NCBI RefSeq assembly: GCF_013449725.1
Contig: NZ_JACCFF010000002.1
Location: 434,001 to 498,000 of the forward strand
DNA length: 64,000 nt
Direction of reading: 5' to 3'
Source of the DNA: Mycobacteroides sp. LB1
GTDB lineage: Bacteria; Actinomycetota; Actinomycetes; Mycobacteriales; Mycobacteriaceae
The notes beneath the pieces are model-generated. The model did not search any database and had not been told where the DNA came from. It saw only the letters and a list, made by a program, of their open reading frames with translations. Both the position numbers and the translations under genes were made by a program. Shown in pieces: positions 34,200 through 44,100 of this stretch (positions are counted from its first letter, which is position 1; each line of letters starts with the position of its first letter).

Positions 34200-35183
34200 C
34201 TAAACGAGGACTTTGGCGGCGTTGCGCTCGGCGCGCTTGGCCTGCCGCTCTAAGTACTTGGCCTTGACCTCTTCGAAATCACAGGAAGTCTTCTTGAGGT
34301 CGCCGACAATGCGGGCGAGGTCTTCGCGGTACCACTCGCCCTCACCGGTGATGTCGTCACGCTCGAAGATGCGCCACTTGCGCAGCACCGGCAGTACGAC
34401 CTCGTCGAGGTGCGACTGCGGGTCGTAGACGCCACCGGTGGCGATGGTGACGGCATTGCGGCGGAATCCCGGAATGGTGTAGCCCGGCATCACGAAGTTA
34501 TCGAGCACCTTGTGGACGGACCGCACGGCCTGGTTAGGGGCCATCTCCAGACCGGCCGCCACCATGTTGCGGTAGAAGATCATGTGCAAGTTCTCATCGG
34601 TCGAGATGCGCTTAAGCAGCTCGTCAGCGATCGGTTCATTGCAGGCGCGGCCGGTATTGCGGTGCGAGACGCGGGTAGCCAGCTCCTGGAAAGTCACATA
34701 GACGACCGAATCGAACAGCCCATCCGCGGACGCTACGTTTTGCCGGTTCTGGCCGGGGGAGAACCCACTGGTCATCTGCTCGACGCGGAGCTTCTCGAGC
34801 TCCAGCGGATCCACCGACCGGGTCACCACGAGATAGTCACGGATGGCGATGCCGTGACGGTTCTCCTCGGCGGTCCACCGGTTCACCCAGGTACCCCACG
34901 GCCCGTCCATGGTGAAATTCATGGCGATCTCGCGGTGATACGAGGGCAGATTGTCCTCGGTAAGCAGATTGGTGATCATCGCTACCCGGGCCAGCTCAGA
35001 GAGCTTCGACTGCTCCGGGTCCCAGTCCTGGCCCCCCAGCGCCTTGTAGTTCTTGCCATCGGACCACGGCACGTAATCGTGCGGGTTCCAATCCTTGGTA
35101 ACCCCGAGATGACGATGGACATTCTCCTCGACCACGGGCTCGAGCTCATGGAGCAACTCGAGGTCGGTGAAGTCCTTCTGCAT
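34200..35183 (-). CDS. desA1: Acyl-ACP desaturase, DesA1-like
   Basis: A 327-residue ferritin-like di-iron desaturase very similar in motif order to mycobacterial DesA1: LELLHELEPVVEENVHRHL, NPHDYVPWSDGKNY, GGQDWDPEQSKLS, TEDNLPSYHREIA, the di-iron motif TAEENRHG and the second DENLH motif, and GGVYDPQSHLDEVVLPVLRKWRIFER. It introduces a double bond into acyl-ACP during mycolic or unsaturated fatty-acid synthesis, using O2 and ferredoxin. The gene is close to Acr3/ArsR only by position. A promoter should lie in the 374-base gap upstream. Whether this is the main desA1 or a paralogue cannot be told. Confidence 0.88.
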   Translation of the reverse strand: MQKDFTDLELLHELEPVVEENVHRHLGVTKDWNPHDYVPWSDGKNYKALGGQDWDPEQSKLSELARVAMITNLLTEDNLPSYHREIAMNFTMDGPWGTWVNRWTAEENRHGIAIRDYLVVTRSVDPLELEKLRVEQMTSGFSPGQNRQNVASADGLFDSVVYVTFQELATRVSHRNTGRACNEPIADELLKRISTDENLHMIFYRNMVAAGLEMAPNQAVRSVHKVLDNFVMPGYTIPGFRRNAVTIATGGVYDPQSHLDEVVLPVLRKWRIFERDDITGEGEWYREDLARIVGDLKKTSCDFEEVKAKYLERQAKRAERNAAKVLV

Positions 35184-35557
35184 CGATATGTCCTCACATC
35201 GGGGAGCCAGACAGAAACCGCAACTAGCAGTACCCGTATCCAGCAGTTACAGAAATCTAGCATGTCAGAATCGCCTATGCGTGACTACAGGGATTGCTCG
35301 CCCAATTGAAAGCATTCCGTGACCGCCCATGGGTTCGACGGGCAAACCCTCCGATCGCCAAACCTAACCGGCCGATTGCCATTTCGATATCCAAACTCAT
35401 TGGACACCAACCACTTACAAATCATGGCCGGCGGACCCACCAAAGGGGGGTATTGTCAGTGAAGTATCTATCGCCGTGTGGCACCTAGTTAGCGCCAACT
35501 GTTTTGGCTCATACGAATTCCGTTGTCTGAGTCCCACTGAGCAACAAGGGAGTACGT
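35184..35557. other. Divergent intergenic region of about 370 bases
   Basis: No convincing gene. It holds the promoters for the DesA1-like gene (left) and the DUF5994 gene (right), whose ATG at 35558 follows AAGGGAG. A GGGGGGTATTG at about 35446-35456 resembles a SigF/SigB -10 element, but no matching -35 (GTTT) was found at the right distance. An AACCTAACC half iron-box at about 35363 has no partner half. Confidence 0.4.
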
Positions 35558-35983
35558 ATGACACAACCTGAGTACCCCGGCCCGCCGATCCGCTTTACGT
35601 TAGGTCCGCGCAAGACCGGCAGGATGAACGGGGCGTGGTGGCCACAGGACGACGGACTGATTGCGCGGGAACTGTCGCCTTTGATCGACGAGCTGGCCGA
35701 ACACATTGGCACGGTCAGCCAAGTATCGCTGAACTGGAAGGCAGGGTCGCCTCGGTCAAGCATGAGGTCAGCGGCCATGCCTCCACCCCTCGCGAACCGT
35801 TCGTTCCACTGGGTAGTCACGCTCCGGGGTGAGCATCGGACGATCCAGATGCTCATGGTGCCGGCGCGCACCAACCGCCTTCTCGCAAGGATGATCATGC
35901 GCCTGGCTGCGCAAATGCCTCTGCTCGACTCTCCTAAAGAGGACGAAGTCAGCGCGGCGCTCCGCATCATCATGGCGGCCTGA
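35558..35983 (+). CDS. DUF5994 family protein
   Basis: A 141-residue cytosolic protein with the DUF5994 pattern, a mycobacterial and actinobacterial family of unknown function: RFTLGPRKTGRMNGAWWPQDDGLIARELSPLIDELAEHIG and HWVVTLRGEHRTIQMLMVPARTNRLLARMIMR. The start ATG 35558 is preceded by CAAGGGAGTACGT. It ends 24 bases from the convergent GH130 gene; CAGGCTAGCCTG at 35984-35995 between them is a 12-base palindrome that may help termination. Confidence 0.8.
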   Translation: MTQPEYPGPPIRFTLGPRKTGRMNGAWWPQDDGLIARELSPLIDELAEHIGTVSQVSLNWKAGSPRSSMRSAAMPPPLANRSFHWVVTLRGEHRTIQMLMVPARTNRLLARMIMRLAAQMPLLDSPKEDEVSAALRIIMAA

Positions 35984-36007
35984 CAGGCTAGCCTGCCATC
36001 ACCAGGA

Positions 36008-37495
36008 TCACGCCCTGAGGCTCTCCAGCAACGCGGGCAGATGGACGAAGGCGAACCGGACCGCAGAGTCGCTGCATCCGTAGGGCAGCACCAGAGTGTC
36101 TCGGTGAACCAGCGCGCCGCAGGAGTACACGACGTTGGGCACGTAGCCGTCGCGCTCGGTTTCGTTCGGCACCAACAATGGTTCGCGCAACGCGCCGACG
36201 ACCGTGGCCGGGTCGTCGAGATCGAGCAGAATCGCGCCAATCCCGTAGGTCCGCATCGGGCCAACACCGTGAGTCAGCACCAACCAGCCATCCGCTGTTT
36301 CGATCGGTGGCCCGCAATTGCCGAGCTGGATAAGCTCCCACGGGCGGCTCGGACTGTAGATCGTGACCGGGTCGCTCCACACCAAAGCATCCGGTGAGCT
36401 GACGAGGCTGATGCTTTCGCGATCCCAGCGGGACAGCATGAGATAGGCGCCGTGTACCCGGCGGGGGAATAGTGCCATGCCTTTGTCCTTGGCTGCAGGA
36501 CCGGTTAGTTGGGTGCTGTCGAAGGTGACGAAGTCGCGGGTATGCAGAAGCCTCGGTCCGACTTTGGAGCCGTCGAAGGCCGTATATGTCGCGTAGTAGC
36601 TGACGGTGCCATCGTCGTCCCGGAATTGAGTGAAGCGCGCATCTTCGACTCCGTGGCTCCCGTCGGGGCTTGTCGGAAAGATGACTCGCTCGGATACCGG
36701 GCGGTCGGGCGGAAACGTCAGCCGGTAGCTGCAGGAGGCAATCCACCGGATGTGTTCGATGATGGCGTCTGTACTACCGCGGGTGAGGCGATCACGGCCG
36801 ACGGAGGCCAGCGCTTCCCCGAGGGCTGCCGAGTCGAACTCCTCTGGCAGCAGGCTGAGTACATGTGTGGCGGCCTCGGCGTCGCCGCGCTCGGCGAGTG
36901 CGGCATGCAGGAAGTTGCGCGATAGCGCCGCAGGGGAGTACCGACCGGCATCCGCGAAGTGCCCGGGTGCGTCGATGCGTACTGAATCGTTAGGCGCGAG
37001 AACGCCGGTTCGGAACTCGACGCTCGAAACATGTCCCTCGCCGATTGCGCGCAGGCTCATGATGAAGCGGCATTCGTCGGCCTCCAGACCTGACTGGTCG
37101 GGGTGCGCGACCATCGAAGGATTAAGCAGTGCCGCAGCTTCAATGGCGTATTCCTGGGTGAAACAGGCACCGATCAGCTGCTGGCGTTCGTGCGTCAGCG
37201 ATGCTGTCTGAGGGAGACGATGTTTGACGAGAGCAAAATGCGCCGCAAACGTGGCGTCGAGCTCGCGGTGCCGCTCGCGGAACCGACTCACGATGTCGGC
37301 AAGGGTTGTCTGAGCTTCCTCCGGCGTCAGGCGCAGCACGCGGTCGATGATGACATCGGCGCGTGAAATACCTTGGGCCCGAATCTCTTGACCGGGGAGG
37401 AACAGCTTCGTCAGCACACGGCTTGCATCGGGATAGAGGACCTGCGAGCCACGTCGCACCGATTCGTCCAGTGCGGTCGTGGCGTGGCTCGTCAT
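36008..37495 (-). CDS. GH130-family beta-mannoside phosphorylase/hydrolase-like protein
   Basis: A 495-residue protein. Residues about 230-495 form a five-bladed propeller of the GH130 type (SHGVEDARFTQFRDDDGTVSYYATYTAFDGSKVGPRLLHTRDFVTF, then LFPRRVHGAYLMLSRWD and a GNCGPPIETADGWLVLTHG block). An N-terminal helical domain of about 200 residues is extra. GH130 enzymes phosphorolyse or hydrolyse beta-linked mannosides. The start ATG 37495 overlaps the stop of the alpha-toroid gene as ATGA, and that gene overlaps the GT4 gene the same way, so all three are one operon. Substrate and direction (synthesis or breakdown of a mannan) are unknown. Confidence 0.82.
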   Translation of the reverse strand: MTSHATTALDESVRRGSQVLYPDASRVLTKLFLPGQEIRAQGISRADVIIDRVLRLTPEEAQTTLADIVSRFRERHRELDATFAAHFALVKHRLPQTASLTHERQQLIGACFTQEYAIEAAALLNPSMVAHPDQSGLEADECRFIMSLRAIGEGHVSSVEFRTGVLAPNDSVRIDAPGHFADAGRYSPAALSRNFLHAALAERGDAEAATHVLSLLPEEFDSAALGEALASVGRDRLTRGSTDAIIEHIRWIASCSYRLTFPPDRPVSERVIFPTSPDGSHGVEDARFTQFRDDDGTVSYYATYTAFDGSKVGPRLLHTRDFVTFDSTQLTGPAAKDKGMALFPRRVHGAYLMLSRWDRESISLVSSPDALVWSDPVTIYSPSRPWELIQLGNCGPPIETADGWLVLTHGVGPMRTYGIGAILLDLDDPATVVGALREPLLVPNETERDGYVPNVVYSCGALVHRDTLVLPYGCSDSAVRFAFVHLPALLESLRA

Positions 37496-38502
37496 CGTCC
37501 CAACTGCCGGAGGCGGCGAGCTTGTTGGAGGGTGGAAATCAGGGCCAAGGTCGACTCAGCGCCCTGGTTCTCATTCCTGCCGTATCGCTCGAGTCCGTCG
37601 CAGCCGCCCCCACTGACGGGGTCCAACAGTGAGATATTGGTGTCGTTGACGCCGAGAAACCAAGCCTCGCAAAGCATCACGGCGTCGTACCACCGACGGT
37701 CACTAGTATCGTCGTAGGCACGAGCACAGGCGTCGGCCAAGCTTGATACCTCGATGGGCTGCTGATCGAATCCCGGTCGCGGTTCTCCGGTCGCCCATCC
37801 GCCCACCGGGGTCACCGAAAGATGGTCCCCTGAGGTCTCGATCGCGAGCAGCCAGCGCAACATCGCGAGCCCGTCAGCGTGGGTCCGCCCCAAGCCGAGC
37901 CCAGTGCCCACCGCCAGTAAGGCTTCCGCCAGCGCCGCGTTGGCGTAGTGCAGGCGTGGCTGTGGCCACCGCCAGTCGAATCGGCGGGTCGGCGCCCCAA
38001 TCAGCGCACTGGCACTCTCGAGCAGGGCCCGGGCGCCTTTGTGGCGAGGGCGCGTACGCAACACTTCGGCCGCGCCCAGCGCCGCGAAAGCCATCGGCCT
38101 CGGCCACGGTGAGCGGCACGTGACACTGATATCAAAGTGCACCAACGCTTCCTCTGCCAGCTCCGGGATCTGGTTGGTCACCGAGCCCAGCGCCCAGATG
38201 GCACGGCCCCAATGATCGGCGAGGCTCGGATCGTCCTCCCAAACAAGGTCGACCGTTTGTCGGTTGCGGAACCGCCCATCCGGGCTCTGCGCACCCACGA
38301 CGAAACTTAGGTACGTCCGTGCGAGTGCGCGCAGTCGCTCCGAGGGCTCGGGCTCGCGTCCTATGACAATGAGTGCACGCGACACATCGTCGAGGCAGTA
38401 GCCGTGATCAATGCGGGGCTCGGTGAACTTCGCGTGCTCGAAAATGCCGCACGTATCGCTGAGTCGGGCTAGGTGCGCATAGGAGATGGCGATGGTGCTC
38501 AT
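37492..38502 (-). CDS. Alpha/alpha-toroid glycosidase-like protein
   Basis: A 336-residue helical-barrel protein with repeated helix pairs and many aromatic residues. Motifs: DHGYCLDDVSRALI near 32, QSPDGRFRN, DHWGRAIWALGSV, RLHYANAALAEALLAVG, GGWATGEPRPGFDQQPIEVSSLADACARAYD, and GCDGLERYGRNENQGAESTLA. This fold is shared by six-hairpin glycosidases and by domains fused to some glycosyltransferases. No catalytic pair can be named with certainty. It overlaps both flanking genes by 4 bases, placing it inside the GT4-GH130 operon. Confidence 0.7.
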   Translation of the reverse strand: MSTIAISYAHLARLSDTCGIFEHAKFTEPRIDHGYCLDDVSRALIVIGREPEPSERLRALARTYLSFVVGAQSPDGRFRNRQTVDLVWEDDPSLADHWGRAIWALGSVTNQIPELAEEALVHFDISVTCRSPWPRPMAFAALGAAEVLRTRPRHKGARALLESASALIGAPTRRFDWRWPQPRLHYANAALAEALLAVGTGLGLGRTHADGLAMLRWLLAIETSGDHLSVTPVGGWATGEPRPGFDQQPIEVSSLADACARAYDDTSDRRWYDAVMLCEAWFLGVNDTNISLLDPVSGGGCDGLERYGRNENQGAESTLALISTLQQARRLRQLGR

Positions 38503-39689
38503 GCCGACACCATGACGGAATCGGCATCATGTATTTCGGTGGCCAGCTCGCGATACTTTCGACCGACCGCAGGCCAAAAAAGTTCGGGAGCAATGCGATT
38601 AGCCTCTGCGCTCATGCGGGCCGCGAGTTGTGGCTCAGTGAGTACGCGGCGCAATGCGGAGGCTATCGCTGCGGGGTCTTGTCGATCGACCAATAGACCC
38701 GCGCCGGTTGACAGCAATTCCTGTGCATGTGGGAAGGCAGTTGATACCACCGGCTTGCCCGCCGCGACGGCTTCGATCAGTACGCCGGATGTCACCTGCT
38801 CGCGCGAGTCATAGGGGAGCAGGACAACATCTGCCTGACGAATCAACCGGCGTAGCTCTACGTGGTCAAGGTAACGAGCATCGAAGTGCACCGTGTTGGC
38901 GACGCCGCGACGGTGGGCACGCTCGATGAGACGGTTTCGGTAGGACTCGCCGTGCCGCTCCAGGACCCTGGGGTGGGTCTGGCCGACTACCTGGTACTGC
39001 GGTGCCGGTCGCAAGTTGGCGATCAGGGCCATCGCATCGATGGCCCATTCAATACCTTTGCCATCACCAAGGAGCCCCCAGGTCAAGATCACCGGGGTCC
39101 GCGTGATCGGCTGATGCTGGTATTCGGGCTGGGATCGGATGTTGGCCGCGCCGTGCGGTATTACCCGGATTTTCGCCGGGTCAACCGCGTAGTGATCTAT
39201 GAGACGTTGGCGAGCCGTGCTTGTCATTGTGACGATCGCGGTGGTCGCATCCGCGAGCTTCTCCAGGATTGTCCGCTGGTGTGCGGTCGGGGTGACCAGC
39301 ACGGTGTGGAATACGGAAATAGTCGGAACCCTCAGTGCCCGAACAGTTTCCAATACATCGGCCCCGTCCCTGCCGCCGAATATCCCGTACTCATGTTGGA
39401 TAATCGCGACGTCGTGGCGATTGAGCACGACCGCGGCGGCCGCGGCACCGTTCCTGGCGCTGCGTACCCATTGATGCACGACGCCGGGCGGGAGTGTCTC
39501 GAAGACCGCATCGACCAGCGCGACAACTCCGACTGAAGGCGCCCTTTCGGTCGGAGCACGATCGAAATCACCTGGCGCAGAGACGCTATCGTCCATAGCG
39601 AGTGACTCGACCAGTGACCGGGTGAAGGTCGCCAAACCGCACTGAGTAGGGGGATAAGTACTCAAAACTCCGTAGGACAGAACTGACAT
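38499..39689 (-). CDS. Glycosyltransferase family 4 protein (operon with GH130)
   Basis: A 396-residue retaining GT-B glycosyltransferase. N-terminal YPPTQCGLATFTRSLVESL is typical of a GT4 subgroup linked to mannan metabolism. The donor-site features are HEYGIFGG, HTVLVTPT, RVIPHGA, ILTWGLLGDGKGIEWAIDAM and the E-x7-E region EQVTSGVLIEAVAAGKPVVST. ATG 39689 follows AGGAAGG; upstream in-frame sequence is low-complexity and was rejected. First gene of the operon with alpha-toroid and GH130 genes. Acceptor unknown; mannose transfer from GDP-mannose is likely from context. Confidence 0.86.
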   Translation of the reverse strand: MSVLSYGVLSTYPPTQCGLATFTRSLVESLAMDDSVSAPGDFDRAPTERAPSVGVVALVDAVFETLPPGVVHQWVRSARNGAAAAAVVLNRHDVAIIQHEYGIFGGRDGADVLETVRALRVPTISVFHTVLVTPTAHQRTILEKLADATTAIVTMTSTARQRLIDHYAVDPAKIRVIPHGAANIRSQPEYQHQPITRTPVILTWGLLGDGKGIEWAIDAMALIANLRPAPQYQVVGQTHPRVLERHGESYRNRLIERAHRRGVANTVHFDARYLDHVELRRLIRQADVVLLPYDSREQVTSGVLIEAVAAGKPVVSTAFPHAQELLSTGAGLLVDRQDPAAIASALRRVLTEPQLAARMSAEANRIAPELFWPAVGRKYRELATEIHDADSVMVSA

Positions 39690-40028
39690 GTGCCGGCCTT
39701 CCTGCTGCGGACAGCACGAATCGCGCCACCGCTTGCCGCCACTCAATTGGCTGTCCGTGCCGCGCTGAAGCGCTTGAGAATCCGCCCAGGCATCACGCGG
39801 GCAGACCGACCACCATAAATTGGGGTAGATCAGAAATTGTTGCTCCACAGAGTGAGCAACAGACGTCAGCGTAGCATTTTTTCGAGAAATGCGCTGGCAG
39901 AGAGACTGTAGAACCCGGAACTAAACCGAACTCATCACCGAGTCGCTTTCCCTGATACCGTGAATTTGGCACCCAACCTGTCGAAAATAATCCCTGTCGA
40001 CAAGATCGCGCCGGAAATCGAGGATCTG
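39690..40028. other. Divergent promoter region between two GT4 genes, with inverted repeats
   Basis: About 340 bases, AT-richer than its surroundings. Two inverted repeats stand out: GTTGCTC (39839-39845) with GAGCAAC (39854-39860), and GCATTT (39874-39879) with AAATGC (39887-39892). Either could be an operator or a transcript hairpin. The frame from GTG 39960 into the right-hand GT4 gene is open but probably untranslated. Confidence 0.4.
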
Positions 40029-41045
40029 GTGAAAATTGGCGTCATCGCGTCCGTGGCTCACCGTTTACCGCCGCTGAACTACGGGCCCTGGGAACAAATT
40101 GCGTCGACACTGACCGAGGGGTTTGTGGCCCATGGGCACGAAGTCACTTTGTTCGCCACCGCGGACTCAGCGACATCGGCGCGACTGGTCGGCACGGTGC
40201 CATCTGGGTATGAGGAATCCGCCGGAGTTGATGCAAAAGTCGCTGAGGCACTGCATAATTCGATCGTCTTCGAGCATGCCGGCGAGTTCGACATACTGGC
40301 CAATCACTTCGATTTCATGCCGCTGACCTACAGCCGCCTGGTGTCCGTCCCAGTGGTCACGACAATTCACGGCTTTTCATCGCCAAAAATCGTGCCGGTC
40401 TATCAAGCCTTCGACGATATTGCGCACTATGTAGCGATCAGTAATGCGAACAGACATCCGGATCTACATTATGAGTCGACGATTTATCACGGCGTAGACT
40501 TGTCAAGTTTTACGTTCAAACCTGCTGGAGGAAAATATCTACTATTTCTCGGCAGGATTCATCCCGAAAAGGGAACACATGTAGCGATCGAGGTGGCAAA
40601 ACGCGCGGGCCTCCCGCTTATTATCGCGGGAATCATCCAGGACGAGGAATATTTTCGTGCCGCCGTTGAACCGCATATCACCGGCACCGAGGTGACATAT
40701 GTCGGTCCGGTGGGACCCGCGAGACGTGATGAACTATTGGGTGGTGCGCGAGCGTTGCTTCACCTGATCAGTTTCTCCGAACCGTTCGGGCTATCGGTTG
40801 TCGAATCCCTCGCAACGGGCACTCCCGTTATCGCGACATCGTTGGGGTCGATGCCGGAGCTTGTCCGGCACGGCTCAACAGGATTTCTTGTTTCCGATAT
40901 CGAGAGTGCCGTCACGGCAGTAGCGGATGTCGACAAGCTGGACCGCCGAGCATGCAGGGCCGATGTGAACGAGCGTTTCACCGCAGACCGATGTGTCGAG
41001 GAGTATCTGGCGCTCTTCGAAAGGATTTGTCAGCGGCGTTCCTAG
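40029..41045 (+). CDS. Glycosyltransferase family 4 protein (divergent, AT-richer)
   Basis: A 338-residue GT-B glycosyltransferase. KIGVIASVAHRLPPLNYGPWE at the N-terminus, HGFSSPKIVPVYQ, YLLFLGRIHPEKGTHVAIEVAKRAGLPLIIAG and the E-x7-E motif EPFGLSVVESLATGTPVIATSLGSMPELV. Start GTG 40029 is chosen because GAGGA lies just upstream and the family begins with KIGVIAS; GTG 39960 would add 23 residues. Codon use is richer in TTA, ATA, AAT and TTT than in neighbours, suggesting later acquisition. It is divergent from the mannan-type operon and may act in the same pathway (inference). A nitrate reductase gene follows after 142 bases but seems unrelated. Confidence 0.82.
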   Translation: MKIGVIASVAHRLPPLNYGPWEQIASTLTEGFVAHGHEVTLFATADSATSARLVGTVPSGYEESAGVDAKVAEALHNSIVFEHAGEFDILANHFDFMPLTYSRLVSVPVVTTIHGFSSPKIVPVYQAFDDIAHYVAISNANRHPDLHYESTIYHGVDLSSFTFKPAGGKYLLFLGRIHPEKGTHVAIEVAKRAGLPLIIAGIIQDEEYFRAAVEPHITGTEVTYVGPVGPARRDELLGGARALLHLISFSEPFGLSVVESLATGTPVIATSLGSMPELVRHGSTGFLVSDIESAVTAVADVDKLDRRACRADVNERFTADRCVEEYLALFERICQRRS

Positions 41046-41137
41046 GTCGGCAGGTACCAGCTGGGAGACGGTTGCAACGGGCCAATCCCAGTGCTGACAT
41101 TCGCCTCGAAGGCATTGTGAGGGGAGTTTTCCTCGCC

Positions 41138-41165
41138 CTAACATCGCCCGAAACCCCCTGGAAAC
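41138..41165 (+). promoter_or_regulatory. GlnR-box-like elements before the nitrate reductase gene
   Basis: Three half-sites, CTAAC (41138-41142), GAAAC (41150-41154) and GAAAC (41161-41165), follow one another. The last two fit the actinobacterial GlnR pattern GNNAC-n6-GNAAC exactly (AC-n9-AC); the first is one base off phase. They end 22 bases before the ATG of an assimilatory nitrate reductase, a gene that GlnR controls in related bacteria. Made by eye; moderate to low confidence. Confidence 0.35.
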
Positions 41166-41187
41166 ACTTGCTGACGACTGTTATGGC

Positions 41188-44100
41188 ATGGCCGGCCCAA
41201 GCGACACGGGTAATTCCACGCGGACAGCGTGCTCGTACTGCGGTGTCGGCTGTGGCATCGAGGTTCACACGAAGCCGGGTCCCTCGGGCACGGTGATCGC
41301 TCGGGTGTCGGGGGACAAGCTTCATCCGACGAACTTCGGTCGGTTGTGCACGAAGGGCGCCACCCACGCCGAACTGATGGATGCCGTCGACGGGCGCATG
41401 ACGAGCGCTTTGGTTCGTCCTTCGCCCGGTGCGGAGTTCGTAACGACGCCGGTGGATGCTGCGGTGACCGAGGCGGGTCAGAGGTTGCGGGCGATTCTCG
41501 ACGAGCACGGGCCCGATTCGATTGCCTTGTATGTGTCGGGCCAGATGTCGATCGAAGCGCAGTATCTGGCGAACAAGCTGGCCAAGGGATTTGTTCGCAC
41601 GATGCATATCGAGTCGAACTCGCGGCTCTGCATGGCCAGCGCCGGGACGGGCTATAAGCAGTCGCTGGGGTCCGATGGACCTCCTGGCTCGTACACCGAT
41701 TTCGATTGTGCTGATGTGTTTTTCGTCATCGGCGCGAACATGGCCGATTGTCATCCGATCCTGTTTTTGCGGATGGCCGATCGGTTGAAGGCTGGCGCGA
41801 AGCTGATTGTCGTCGATCCACGCCGTACTGCGACCGCCGACAAGGCGGATCTGTTCTTGCAGATCAATCCTGGTACCGATCTGGCGCTCTTGAACGGGCT
41901 GCTGCATCTGCTGGTGGAGTCCGGTGCAATCGATGAGGAGTTCATCGCCGAGCACACCGAGGGCTGGGCGGCGATGCCGGAATTTCTGGCGGACTATCCA
42001 CCTGACGCAGTGGCCGAGATCACCGGCATCCCCGAATCCGATATCCGTGCCGCGGCCAAGATGATTGGCGAGGCCGGCGAGTGGATGACCTGCTGGACGA
42101 TGGGCCTGAACCAGAGCACGCACGGTACCTGGAACACCAACGCGATCTGCAATCTGCATTTGGCGACCGGCGCGATCTGCCGGCCGGGCAGTGGACCCAT
42201 GTCGCTGACGGGTCAGCCCAACGCGATGGGCGGCCGCGAGATGGGTTACATGGGACCGGGCCTGCCCGGGCAAAGGTCAGTGGTCAGCGCCGATGACCGG
42301 GCGTTCGTGGAAGAGATGTGGGAGCTGGCTCCAGGATCCATCCGAACCGACGTGGGTCCGGGCACCGTCGCGATGTTCGAGCGCATGGCGGCAGGGGAGA
42401 TCAAGGCCTGCTGGATCATCTGCACTAATCCTGTTGCGACAGTGCCAAATCGCGGAAACACCATCACCGGGCTAGAGACTGCCGAGCTTGTCATCACACA
42501 GGACACCTACGAAGCCACGGCGACGAATCGGTATGCGGATATTGTGCTGCCCGCTGCTTTGTGGGCTGAAGCCGATGCGGTGATGATCAACTCCGAACGC
42601 AATCTCACCTTGCTCCAGCAGTCCGTCGAGCCGATCGGCGAGGCACGGCCAGATTGGCAGCTGATCTGCCAGGTGGCCGCCGCGATGGGGTTCGGGGAGC
42701 ACTTCACGTATGCCTCCAGTGAAGAGGTGTTCGATGAGATCAAGCAATTCTGGAATCCCAAGACCGGCTACGACCTTCGCGGCGCGAGCTACGCGCGGTT
42801 ACGCCAGACCCCATTGCAGTGGCCCTGCCCTCCGGACGACACCGATGATCGACACCCGATCCGCTACCTCAACGACGGCATCAGCCAGAACCTTTTTGTC
42901 GACGAGAGCGGACAGCAACCGCGGCTCGCCTTCGCGACCCCGTCGCGCCGTGCGGTCTTTCACCCCCGCCCGCACATGGATGCTCGCGAACTGCCCGACG
43001 ATGACTACCCGTTCATCCTGAATACCGGCCGCCTGCAACACCAATGGCACACGATGACCAAGACTGGACAAGTTGCCAAGCTCAACAAACTCAACAGTGA
43101 CCCATTCGTTGAAGTGCATCCAGACGATGCCGCCGAACTAGGAATCGCCGACGGCCAGCCGATCGAATTGCAGTCACGACGGGGTAGGGCGGTGCTGCCC
43201 GCTGTCGTCACCGATCGTGTGCGACCCGGGAACTGCTTTGTGCCGTTCCATTGGAACGACGAGCACGGCGAATACCTAGCCATCAATGCCCTCACCAGCG
43301 ATGCCGTTGACCCCGATTCGTTGCAGCCTGAGCTGAAGGTGTGCGCGGTGAGTATGCGTCCCACCAAGACTGTCCATGTACCTATTCGGACGGAGGCACC
43401 AGCTATGCACCCTGTCGCCGAGGCGATCGGCCTGACACCACAGCCAGCGCCATCACTTTCCGGCGATGAGCGGCTTTATCTCACAGGCTTTTTCGCAACT
43501 GTCGCCAGTGGTGCCGAAGGTGTCCCAGTTCTGCCACCAGCGGCACCGCTGAGTGCCCAGGTTCGGCTGTGGATCGACGGAGCACTGGCAGGGATGTACT
43601 CCCGTTCCGATGGAGCCACCATCGCGCCGACGGTCCCCGCAGTGGCTTCCGCTGTTGCACCTACGCCCCTGGTGCTGTGGGCATCACAGACCGGCAATGC
43701 CGAGGAATTCGCGGGTAAGCTTGCCGCACAGTTCGATACCTCCGGGACCCCTGCGAAAATCGTCAGCATGGACCAATGCACGCTAGATGATCTAGCCACG
43801 GTTCGTGATGTGCTGGTGGTAACCAGTACCTTCGGCGACGGCGGCCCGCCAGATAACGGTGCGGACTTCTGGGAACGACTCCACGGACCGCAGGCACCGG
43901 CGTTGCACGGAACGCGCTTCGCCGTACTGGGGATTGGGGACCGCGCCTACGACAACTTCTGCGGCCACGCCAAGTCCATCGACGAACGAATGGCAGCACT
44001 CGGCGCCAGCCGCCTGATGGATCGACTGGACTGTGAGATCTACGACGACGAGCCGCTAGCGCATTGGGCGCGACAGGTCACCACTCTGATCAAGGCACAG

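Noticed and set aside
35360..35372. Half iron-box AACCTAACC upstream of the desaturase
   Set aside because: Only one half-site matches and the partner half is absent.
35446..35456. SigF/SigB-like -10 element GGGGGGTATTG before the DUF5994 gene
   Set aside because: No GTTT -35 at the required distance was found.
35984..35995. CAGGCTAGCCTG as a bidirectional terminator
   Set aside because: It is a perfect palindrome but has no room for a loop beyond four bases and no T tract; mentioned only in the neighbouring gene entry.
40978..42273. A 431-codon minus-strand frame overlapping the nitrate reductase and GT4 genes
   Set aside because: Composition is typical of an antisense frame, and both plus-strand genes have clear motifs.
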